A stretch of DNA of 12,306 bases from an uncultured Brevundimonas sp. Its GTDB lineage: Bacteria; Pseudomonadota; Alphaproteobacteria; Caulobacterales; Caulobacteraceae. Both the position numbers and the translations under genes were made by a program. The notes beneath the pieces are model-generated. The model saw nothing but the letters and a program-made list of their open reading frames with translations, searched no databases and had not been told where the DNA came from. The DNA is taken from contig NZ_CALTWS010000066.1 of the NCBI RefSeq assembly GCF_943913055.1, positions 1 to 12,306 on the forward strand. The letters run 5' to 3'. Positions 1 through 5,943 of the stretch are shown here, piece by piece (within the stretch, counting starts at the first letter, position 1; each line of letters begins with the position of its first letter).

Positions 1-1
1 C

Positions 2-295
2 GCCAACACCGGCCCCAACACCCTGCCCCACCCGGACGGCCGTGCCAGCCACGCGGAGCTGCGTCGCCTGTATGTGTCAAAGGACGCGCAGGGGATGGGT
101 CTGGGCACGCGCCTTCTGGAACTCGCCCTCGACTGGATGGAGGCCCACACCGATGGCCCCCTCTGGATCGGTGTCTGGAGCGGCAACGAGAAGGCCCAGA
201 AGCTGTATGCGGCCTATGGGTTCGAAAAGGCGGGGGAGTACGACTATCCCGTCGGTCGGTGGGTGGACCACGAGTTCATCTTGCGGCGGGACTGA
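2..295 (+). CDS. GNAT family N-acetyltransferase, C-terminal part (5' end outside the window)
   Basis: This reading frame is open from the left edge and ends at the TGA at 293-295, so about 97 C-terminal residues are visible. GNAT enzymes transfer an acetyl group from acetyl-CoA to an amine. The visible part carries motif A, beta strand ELRRLYV followed by the acetyl-CoA pyrophosphate loop QGMGLGTRLL. It continues with motif B, NEKAQKLYAAYGFEKAGEY, the usual helix and 'YGF' turn near the end of GNAT proteins. The substrate cannot be told; similar short GNATs act on protein N-termini, small amines or antibiotics. A GTG at 74 lies inside motif A and is not the true start. The VWA gene begins 20 bases downstream on the same strand, so the two may be cotranscribed, with no obvious functional link. 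Confidence 0.85.
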   Translation, partial: ANTGPNTLPHPDGRASHAELRRLYVSKDAQGMGLGTRLLELALDWMEAHTDGPLWIGVWSGNEKAQKLYAAYGFEKAGEYDYPVGRWVDHEFILRRD

Positions 296-315
296 GCAGG
301 GTTCAGTTTGCGCCC

Positions 316-1494
316 ATGCTCCTGCCCTTCTTCACCGCGCTGCGCGAGGCCAAGGTTCCGGTTTCGACCAAGGAATGGCTGCATCTGATGGAGGCCATGG
401 ACCGGGACGTCGCCGGCGGGCGTGTTGAGGAATTCTACCACCTGTCGCGCGCGGTGCTGGTCAAGGACGAGAAGCACTACGACCGGTTCGATCAGGTCTT
501 CGGAAAGGTGTTCAAGGGGGTCGAGACCGTCGGCGCGGGCGATGAGCCAAGCGTCGATGTGCCCGAGGACTGGCTGCGTCTGCTCAACGAGAAGTTCCTG
601 ACTGACGAGGAGAAGGCCCAGATCGAGGCGCTGGGCGGCTTCGACAAGCTGATGGAGACGCTGAAACAGCGACTGGAGGAGCAGAAGGGTCGCCACGAGG
701 GCGGCAACAAATGGGTCGGCACGGGCGGCACCAGCCCGTTCGGTCACGGCGGGTATAATCCCGAAGGCGTGCGCATCGGCGGGCCGGCCAAGCAGGGCCG
801 CGCGGTCAAGGTCTGGGAAAAGCGCGAATATCGCAATCTGGACGACAGCGTCGAACTGGGTACCCGCAACATCAAGATCGCCCTGCGCCGTCTGCGCCGG
901 TTTGCCCGTCAGGGCGCGGCGGACGAGCTGGATATCGACGGCACCATCGACGGGACAGCACGCCAGGGCTGGCTGGACATCCAGATGCGGCCCGAGCGGC
1001 GCAATACGATCAAGGTGGTGCTATTCCTCGACATCGGCGGTTCGATGGATGCCCATGTGAAGCTGTGCGAGGAGCTGTTCTCGGCGGCCAGGACCGAGTT
1101 CAAGCATCTGGAGTTCTTCTACTTCCACAACTGCCTGTACGAGGGCGTGTGGAAGGACAACCGGCGTCGGCACAACGAGAAGATCCCGACCTGGGAGGTG
1201 CTGAACAAGTACGGCGGCGACTGGCGCGCCATCTTCGTCGGCGACGCCACCATGTCCCCCTATGAGATCACCATGCCCGGCGGCTCGGTCGAGCACTGGA
1301 ACGAGGAGGCCGGGGCCGTCTGGCTGAAACGCGCCCGTCAGCAATGGGACAAGTCAGCCTGGCTGAACCCTTCGCCCGAGAAATACTGGAGCTATTCCGC
1401 CTCGGTCGGCCTGATCCGCGAGGTCATGGACCAGCGGATGTATCCCCTGACCATAGACGGGCTGGACAAGGCCATGCGCGCCCTGACACGGTAG
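316..1494 (+). CDS. VWA domain-containing CoxE-like protein (COG3825 type)
   Basis: The predicted protein is 392 residues and cytoplasmic, with no signal peptide or membrane segment. The N-terminal half is charged and helical (MLLPFFTALREAKVPVSTKEW at the start, which resembles the opening of this family). The C-terminal part is a von Willebrand A fold with the metal-site strand KVVLFLDIGGSM, where D239 and S243 are in MIDAS positions. I chose the ATG at 316 because the family-like sequence begins there; an in-frame start at 259 would overlap the GNAT gene and adds residues of no family character. Proteins of this type usually work with a MoxR-type AAA+ ATPase, with proposed roles in metal-cofactor insertion or protein remodelling. 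No such ATPase is visible here, though it may lie outside the window. No strong ribosome-binding site precedes the start, which suggests coupling to the GNAT gene. Confidence 0.85.
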   Translation: MLLPFFTALREAKVPVSTKEWLHLMEAMDRDVAGGRVEEFYHLSRAVLVKDEKHYDRFDQVFGKVFKGVETVGAGDEPSVDVPEDWLRLLNEKFLTDEEKAQIEALGGFDKLMETLKQRLEEQKGRHEGGNKWVGTGGTSPFGHGGYNPEGVRIGGPAKQGRAVKVWEKREYRNLDDSVELGTRNIKIALRRLRRFARQGAADELDIDGTIDGTARQGWLDIQMRPERRNTIKVVLFLDIGGSMDAHVKLCEELFSAARTEFKHLEFFYFHNCLYEGVWKDNRRRHNEKIPTWEVLNKYGGDWRAIFVGDATMSPYEITMPGGSVEHWNEEAGAVWLKRARQQWDKSAWLNPSPEKYWSYSASVGLIREVMDQRMYPLTIDGLDKAMRALTR

Positions 1495-1551
1495 GCCCCG
1501 ACGCGCGGCCTCGGAATGATGTGAGCGGCCGCGTCATCGGAGTGTCCGACC

Positions 1552-2070
1552 ATGATCGCCGTCGCCCTCGCCATCATCCTGCAGCAGGCCGCGCCCCATG
1601 CTTCGGCACCGGGTCAGGTCCAGTGGACGACACCGATCGCACCGCCTGTGCAGGCTCCGGCTGCGCCGCGAGCCGTCCTGCCCGAGGCCGCGCGCGCTGA
1701 CCCTTACGGCTACGAGCGGGCGGAGTGCAGCCCCTATGTACGGGCGGCAAGCGAGACGCTGGAGGCCTGCCAGTTTCGGATAAGGACGGAATTGGCCGCA
1801 GGGCTGGGGCAAGCTTTGCCCGATGGGCTCAGACCCTCAGCCGAGCCCGAACGGTGTCGCCCCGATCCGCAGACCGGCGGGTTTGCCCTCGACTGTAACG
1901 CAGCCCGTACAGTGCCGGCGGGGCCACAGCTGAACGACCGCCGTTGCGAGACCCGTCCCACAGCCTCTGCACAGGGCGGCGTCGTCTATACCGAAACCTG
2001 CACGACGGGGCGGCCGGGTGAGCCAGAGCGCGACAGCGGCTTGAGATTTCGGCTGGGCGGCGACGACTGA
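1552..2070 (+). CDS. hypothetical protein, possibly exported, six cysteines
   Basis: I do not recognise this 172-residue protein. It starts with a short hydrophobic stretch (MIAVALAIIL) that could be a weak signal peptide or anchor but lacks the basic residues usual before it. A Pro/Ala-rich linker follows (about residues 15-48), then a region with six cysteines at about 59, 73, 102, 115, 132 and 150. An even number of spaced cysteines fits disulfides in a periplasmic protein, which is inference. The ATG at 1552 has GGAG 9 bases upstream. It lies 57 bases after the VWA gene on the same strand and converges on the CsbD gene across the terminator at 2084-2109. The competing frames here look like GC-rich shadows. 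That it is a real gene is likely but not certain. Confidence 0.6.
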   Translation: MIAVALAIILQQAAPHASAPGQVQWTTPIAPPVQAPAAPRAVLPEAARADPYGYERAECSPYVRAASETLEACQFRIRTELAAGLGQALPDGLRPSAEPERCRPDPQTGGFALDCNAARTVPAGPQLNDRRCETRPTASAQGGVVYTETCTTGRPGEPERDSGLRFRLGGDD

Positions 2071-2083
2071 CGCCCATGCAAAA

Positions 2084-2109
2084 ACGCCGCCCGGGCGAGC
2101 GGGCGGCGT
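2084..2109 (-). terminator. rho-independent terminator of the CsbD gene
   Basis: A perfect 10-bp stem, ACGCCGCCCG at 2084-2093 paired with CGGGCGGCGT at 2100-2109, encloses a 6-base loop. On the minus strand the stem runs into TTTTT (complement of the A run at 2080-2084), the signature of an intrinsic terminator. It begins 25 bases after the CsbD stop. On the plus strand no T run follows, but the hairpin could still slow transcripts arriving from the convergent gene that ends at 2070. Confidence 0.88.
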
Positions 2110-2134
2110 CTTCGACATCACGAGATAGATTTCT

Positions 2135-2308
2135 TCAGGACTTGAGGTCCGACTTCACGTCGCCGACCTTTTTCTGGACCTGGCCTTCCATCTTGTCAGC
2201 CTTGCCTTCGGCTTCCAGACGCTCGTTGCCGGTCATCTTGCCGAGGCCTTCCTTGATGCTGCCGCCGACTTCCTTGGCGGCACCCTTGAATTGATCTTGA
2301 TCGGCCAT
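2135..2308 (-). CDS. CsbD family general-stress protein
   Basis: This is a small hydrophilic protein of 57 residues, starting MADQDQFKGAAKEVGGSIKE and ending in a Lys/Asp-rich tail. The pattern F-K-G-x-x-K-E-x-x-G-x-x-K, followed by K-x-x-G-N-E-x-L-E-A-E-G-K-x-D-K-x-E-G, is the CsbD family signature, and the length is typical. CsbD proteins are abundant stress-induced proteins of unknown biochemical role; in Bacillus the founding member belongs to the SigB regulon, and in Alphaproteobacteria homologues are often under EcfG control. The ATG at 2306-2308 has a strong AAGGAG at 2315-2320, 6 bases upstream. A matching EcfG-type promoter lies at 2361-2385 and a terminator at 2084-2109, so the gene looks like a self-contained transcription unit. 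Confidence 0.93.
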   Translation of the reverse strand: MADQDQFKGAAKEVGGSIKEGLGKMTGNERLEAEGKADKMEGQVQKKVGDVKSDLKS

Positions 2309-2360
2309 GACTAACTCCTTGATTCAAAAGGACGCCATTGCGGCATCGCGATGATCAATG

Positions 2361-2385
2361 AACTCTTGGGCCACCCTACGGTTCC
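2361..2385 (-). promoter_or_regulatory. predicted EcfG (general stress sigma factor) promoter for the CsbD gene
   Basis: Read on the minus strand, the -35 element GGAACC (2380-2385) is followed after 15 bases by AGTT (2361-2364). This gives GGAAC-N16-AGTT against the known alphaproteobacterial EcfG consensus of about GGAAC-N16/17-CGTT. The distance to the start codon allows a 5' leader of roughly 45 bases that contains the AAGGAG ribosome-binding site. The first -10 base differs from consensus (A for C). The CsbD gene downstream is a classic kind of target, which supports the call. Confidence 0.7.
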
Positions 2386-2415
2386 GCCAAAACTCAGAAG
2401 CCACGAGGGTCTGGC

Positions 2416-2868
2416 CTAGGCGGTTTGTCGCAGCCAGGTCGCCACGGCCCACGCATGGGCTTCGTGCCTCAGCACGATCAGGGCCTGATGCGGATCAAGC
2501 CAGACTAGGTCGTGATCCGCCTCGACCTTTGCCGATGGATCGATGGACATCTGCTGTGCGGTCCAGAAGCCGCCGACGTTGTTGATGGGAGCCCCATCTG
2601 ATTTCAGGAAGAACTGGCTCGCTTCCGCGATCCGCGTCACCGGACGGATCGTCATGCCCGTCTCTTCGACGAACTCGCGCACCAGAGCCTGTTCCTCGGT
2701 CTCGTCGCCATCGACGGCCCCGCCGGGCAGATCGAAGTAACTGGCATGGCCGCGATCGACCCGAACACAGGCCAGCTTGCCGTCATGGACGACAAGACCG
2801 AACGCCGTGGGCCGCCACAGGTAATCGACGCCCGGCCGGGCCTGACCGAATTGCAGGGCGACGCCCAT
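2416..2868 (-). CDS. Nudix hydrolase
   Basis: The 150-residue protein is a single Nudix domain. The Nudix box is complete: G50-x5-E56-x7-R64-E65-F-V-E68-E69-T-G71-M72, exactly GX5EX7REUXEEXGU, with the catalytic metal-binding glutamates at 65, 68 and 69. Such enzymes hydrolyse a nucleoside diphosphate linked to another moiety; the substrate (oxidised nucleotide, NDP-sugar, or other) cannot be read from the sequence. The ATG lies 2 bases after the stop of the HisKA_2 kinase gene and has no clear ribosome-binding site, which suggests translational coupling at the end of the signalling operon. A housekeeping or sanitising role is a guess. Confidence 0.92.
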   Translation of the reverse strand: MGVALQFGQARPGVDYLWRPTAFGLVVHDGKLACVRVDRGHASYFDLPGGAVDGDETEEQALVREFVEETGMTIRPVTRIAEASQFFLKSDGAPINNVGGFWTAQQMSIDPSAKVEADHDLVWLDPHQALIVLRHEAHAWAVATWLRQTA

Positions 2869-2870
2869 GG

Positions 2871-3914
2871 TCAGAGATCGAAGGCCAGACGGGCCCGCAC
2901 ACCCTTGTGCGCCCCGTCGAATTCGATGGCTGAGCGCAGGCCGGACGCCATGGCGGACACGATCTTGCCGCCCAGACCCGTGCCCTTGGGCTTGCCGTCG
3001 CCCAGGCCAGGGCCGTCGTCCTCGACGGTCAGCAGGGCGCGGCCCTCTCCGTCGGGCTTGAGGATGATGCGGATTTCACCGCCCTGACCGGGGCCGTAGG
3101 CGTATTTGACGGCATTGGTGACCAGTTCGGTGACGACAACGCCCAGAGATACGGCCTGGTCGGTGGTGACGCGCATCGGGGCCGCGTCGAGCACAAGGTT
3201 TGGCGATCCGTCGTCCGGTCCCAGCGACTTGCCCAGTTCGTCGATCAGGCCTTCCAGATATTCGTCCATCGCCACGGACGACAGGTCGCCCGAGGTGTAG
3301 AGCCGCCTGTGCACATGGGCGACGGCCTCGATGCGCGCCTGAGCCTCCTTGAGCGCCGCGCGTGCGCCCTCGTCGACCATGTGGCGTAGCTGGAGCGACA
3401 TGAAGCTGGACACCAGCTGCAGCGAATTGCCGACGCGGTGATTGACCTCGTGCAGCATAGCTTCGGCCCGGTCGCGGGCCAGGCGGACCTGCTCGTGCGC
3501 CTCGTCGTTCTCGCGCTGCAGACGGCGGCGGCGAACGGCGTCCTCGACCGCATTGCGCAGCAGGGCGGTGAAGTCCTCCGACACGTCCTTGATGACATAG
3601 TCGGCCGCCCCGGCCCGCAGCGCGGCCACGGCGATGCGCCCGTCCTGGGCGCCCGTGACGTAGACGACCGGCGGCGGAGCCTCCAGCGCCAGGATGTCCG
3701 GCAGCACGTCCAGCCCGTCTCGGCCCGGCATATAGTGGTCCAGGGCACACACGTCGAAGGCCTCGCCCGCGCGCAGCCGCTCCAGCCCCGAGTCCCCATC
3801 GGGCGCGCAGGTCACGATGTAGTCGTGGCGGCCGAACTCTTTCTCGACCAGCCGCGAAAGGCCGCGGTCGTCGTCGATGTAGAGCAGGCGGATGGGCTGA
3901 CCGTTGTTGGGCAA
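2871..3914 (-). CDS. receiver domain - HisKA_2 family histidine kinase (soluble)
   Basis: This 347-residue cytoplasmic protein has an N-terminal receiver domain (about 8-125) with acidic residues D14-D16, phospho-acceptor D59 in ALDHYMPGRDG, T87 and K109. A short coiled linker (125-150) leads to a HisKA_2 dimerisation domain with H159 in EVNHRVGNSLQ, then an ATPase domain with N box ELVTN (263-267), DDGPGL (299-304) and GTGLGG (311-316). Receiver-first kinases are typically switched by phosphorylation from another kinase, so this protein probably sits below the CHASE3 kinase. HisKA_2 and related HWE kinases in Alphaproteobacteria often feed the PhyR/EcfG stress response, but no PhyR is visible here. 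The start is a TTG at 3912-3914, 8 bases after the response regulator stop; I see no ATG or GTG nearby in frame and no clear ribosome-binding site, so coupled initiation is likely. Confidence 0.9.
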   Translation of the reverse strand: MPNNGQPIRLLYIDDDRGLSRLVEKEFGRHDYIVTCAPDGDSGLERLRAGEAFDVCALDHYMPGRDGLDVLPDILALEAPPPVVYVTGAQDGRIAVAALRAGAADYVIKDVSEDFTALLRNAVEDAVRRRRLQRENDEAHEQVRLARDRAEAMLHEVNHRVGNSLQLVSSFMSLQLRHMVDEGARAALKEAQARIEAVAHVHRRLYTSGDLSSVAMDEYLEGLIDELGKSLGPDDGSPNLVLDAAPMRVTTDQAVSLGVVVTELVTNAVKYAYGPGQGGEIRIILKPDGEGRALLTVEDDGPGLGDGKPKGTGLGGKIVSAMASGLRSAIEFDGAHKGVRARLAFDL

Positions 3915-3922
3915 GGCGGCGG

Positions 3923-4348
3923 CTACTCGATGTCCGGCGACTGCATCACCGACAGGAACAGGCCAAGCTGACGGATGGCGTCGGCGAAGCTCTCATAGTC
4001 CACCGGCTTGGTGATGTAGACATTGCAGCCCAGGTCGTAGCAGCGCTGAATTTCCACCTTGTCGTCCGTGGTCGTCAGCACAACGACAGGCGCGCGGCGC
4101 AGGCGGTCGTCACCCTTGACCCGCGCCAGAATGTCGGTGCCCGACATGTCCGGCAGGTTCAGGTCCAGCAGGATCAGCATGGGGCCGTTGGCACGCACCT
4201 CGTCGCTGAACAGATAGTCGAGGGCCGCGCCGCCCGCGTCGAAGTGGACGATCTCGTTGGAGATGTTGGCGCGACGGATATTCTTTTCGATCAGCCGGGC
4301 GTGGCCGTGGTCGTCCTCGACCATGACGATCTTGACTGCGCTGCTCAT
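3923..4348 (-). CDS. single-domain response regulator (CheY/Rcp1-like)
   Basis: The 141-residue protein is a lone receiver domain with no output domain. The acidic pair D12-D13 is in VMVEDDHGHARLI, the phospho-acceptor D62 is in ILLDLNLPDMSG, T92-T94 form the switch threonine region, and K114 is in YITKPVD. The sequence style (VEDDxGHARLIEKNIRRA, LDLNLPxMSG, TTTDD) matches Rcp1-type regulators, which accept phosphate from membrane or phytochrome-like kinases. The start ATG overlaps the stop of the CHASE3 kinase by 4 bases (ATGA), with GGAG 7 bases upstream inside the kinase gene. The receiver-kinase gene follows 8 bases after its stop. It probably shuttles phosphate between the two kinases, which is inference from order and domain content. 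Confidence 0.92.
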   Translation of the reverse strand: MSSAVKIVMVEDDHGHARLIEKNIRRANISNEIVHFDAGGAALDYLFSDEVRANGPMLILLDLNLPDMSGTDILARVKGDDRLRRAPVVVLTTTDDKVEIQRCYDLGCNVYITKPVDYESFADAIRQLGLFLSVMQSPDIE

Positions 4349-5925
4349 GACAGGTCTCCGGTTTCCGAAAGGACGAGGCGTTTGGGGAATTTCAGCACGA
4401 AAGTCGAGCCTTTGCCCAATTCCGACTCCAGATCGATGGTGCCGCCCAGGCGGCGCACGCTGTTGCGGACGAAGGCCAGACCCAGGCCCTCGCCCGGTCG
4501 ATCCTGCTTTCCGGACCGGCGGAACAGTTCGAAGATGCGTTCGTGATCGCGGTCGGACACGCCGCGCCCGTTGTCGGCGACGCGATAGATCACCTCGTCG
4601 CCCGCTGTCTCGCCGGACACGACGATCCGGCCGGGCCGCGACGGCTCCAGATATTTCACGGCGTTATCGACCAGATTGCCGAAGATCTGCTCGATCGACA
4701 GGCGGTCGCTCTGGATGGACGGCAAGTCCTCGACCACGATTTCGGCGTCGGCCGCGTCGGTCTGATGGCGAACGCTGTCGGCGATGGCCTGGACGATGTC
4801 GGTCATCGGCAGGGTCTCGGACACAGGCGTTCGACGCCCCTCGCGCGACAGCTTCAGGATGGCGTTGATCAGCCGGTCCATCTTGGCCGTCGAGGCGCGG
4901 ATGAAGCCGATGGCTTCCGGCACGTCCTCGCGCACGGCGACCAGGGCGTCGCGCTCGACGATTTCAGGCACCTTGGTTTCGACGGCCGTCATCTGGCGAT
5001 CGATGACCTTGCCCGCCTGCTCCAGTTCGGACGTATAGCCCATGACATTGACCAGCGGGGCCCGCAGGTCGTGGCTGACGATATAGGCGAAGCGCTGGAT
5101 TTCGTCATTGGCGCGCGACAGGGCGGCTGTCCGGTCGCGTACCTGGTTTTCCAGTCCCGCATTCAGCCGGTCCATGGCCATCTGCGCATCGCGCATGTCC
5201 ATCAGATAGCGGCGCACGATCCAGCCCACGATCCCGGCCAGGATCACGATCAACAGACCGGCGAAGACATTGATGGCCAAGGTGAAGTTAGCCGCGGCCT
5301 CGGACTCGCGTGTCAGACGTTCGATACGGCTGTCCTGCAGCCTGTCGATGGCGGCGATCTCGATCCGCATCTGGTCCATCAGGACCTTGCCCTCGCCGCC
5401 CCGCACGACGGACACAGCCTCGCCGATCCGCCCGGTTCGCGCCAGGGTGATGCTGCGCTCCATCACGCCCAGCCGCTGGTCGGACAGGTCGCGGATACGC
5501 TCCACGCGAGGAGCCAGCTCCGGATCGGCTACCGTCAGCCCGGACAGGGTGCTGAACAGATTCGGCAGGGCGGCGATCGCCTCGTCGTGAATGGCCAGAT
5601 AGCTGGGCTGGGCCGTCAGCATGAAGCCGCGCTGGCCGGTTTCCGCATCGACCAGCCGGTTCAGCACCTGCTGCGACACCAGCCGAGCCTGCTGGGCATG
5701 GTCCACCGTTTCGTTGAATGCGGCCGTTCGGCGAGTCATGACGAAGACCGTCAGATTGACCAGCAGCAGCAGGACCAGCGCGAACGACAAAAGCGTCACG
5801 ACCGTGCGACCCACCGAGGGCGTGCGCAGGAATTGGCTCAGGGCCGAAAGTCTGGGTCGGAACGCGGGAGCCATCAGCGCAGCTTTAGCGTGGTGCGGCG
5901 TCGTGTCCAGTCGGGTTGCCGACAC
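4345..5925 (-). CDS. CHASE3 domain membrane sensor histidine kinase
   Basis: The protein has up to 526 residues. Membrane segments lie at about 41-62 and 215-237 and enclose a periplasmic CHASE3 domain (ETGQRGFMLTAQPSYL at 95-110 is the signature). A coiled coil (245-280) leads to a HisKA domain with H285 in YIVSHDLRAPL, and an ATPase domain with N417/N421, DNGRG (451-455) and GEGLGLAFV (478-486). It should autophosphorylate and pass phosphate to the regulator encoded next to it. The dimerisation domain carries an unusually long stretch (about 305-335) between its two helices. The first start is a GTG at 5925, 18 bases after the flhA stop; an ATG at 5874 (residue 18) is equally possible, and neither has a clear ribosome-binding site. 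The ligand is unknown. Confidence 0.92.
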   Translation of the reverse strand: MSATRLDTTPHHAKAALMAPAFRPRLSALSQFLRTPSVGRTVVTLLSFALVLLLLVNLTVFVMTRRTAAFNETVDHAQQARLVSQQVLNRLVDAETGQRGFMLTAQPSYLAIHDEAIAALPNLFSTLSGLTVADPELAPRVERIRDLSDQRLGVMERSITLARTGRIGEAVSVVRGGEGKVLMDQMRIEIAAIDRLQDSRIERLTRESEAAANFTLAINVFAGLLIVILAGIVGWIVRRYLMDMRDAQMAMDRLNAGLENQVRDRTAALSRANDEIQRFAYIVSHDLRAPLVNVMGYTSELEQAGKVIDRQMTAVETKVPEIVERDALVAVREDVPEAIGFIRASTAKMDRLINAILKLSREGRRTPVSETLPMTDIVQAIADSVRHQTDAADAEIVVEDLPSIQSDRLSIEQIFGNLVDNAVKYLEPSRPGRIVVSGETAGDEVIYRVADNGRGVSDRDHERIFELFRRSGKQDRPGEGLGLAFVRNSVRRLGGTIDLESELGKGSTFVLKFPKRLVLSETGDLS

Positions 5926-5943
5926 AGACTTGGCCGTTAGGCC

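Noticed and set aside
1504..1533. Inverted repeat CGCGGCC...GGCCGCG between the VWA and unknown genes
   Set aside because: It has a 16-base loop, a short stem and no T run. In DNA of this composition it is likely chance, and too weak to call a terminator.
2076..2294. Plus-strand open frame over the CsbD gene
   Set aside because: It spans the terminator hairpin and lies antisense to the CsbD gene, which has a ribosome-binding site, promoter and family match.
2396..2415. Possible weak hairpin after the Nudix stop
   Set aside because: Only about 4 base pairs (GCCA/TGGC) can form, followed by a broken T run, which is not enough for a terminator.
4543..5940. Plus-strand open frame opposite the CHASE3 kinase (465 codons)
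   Set aside because: The kinase on the other strand has all expected motifs; this frame has none.
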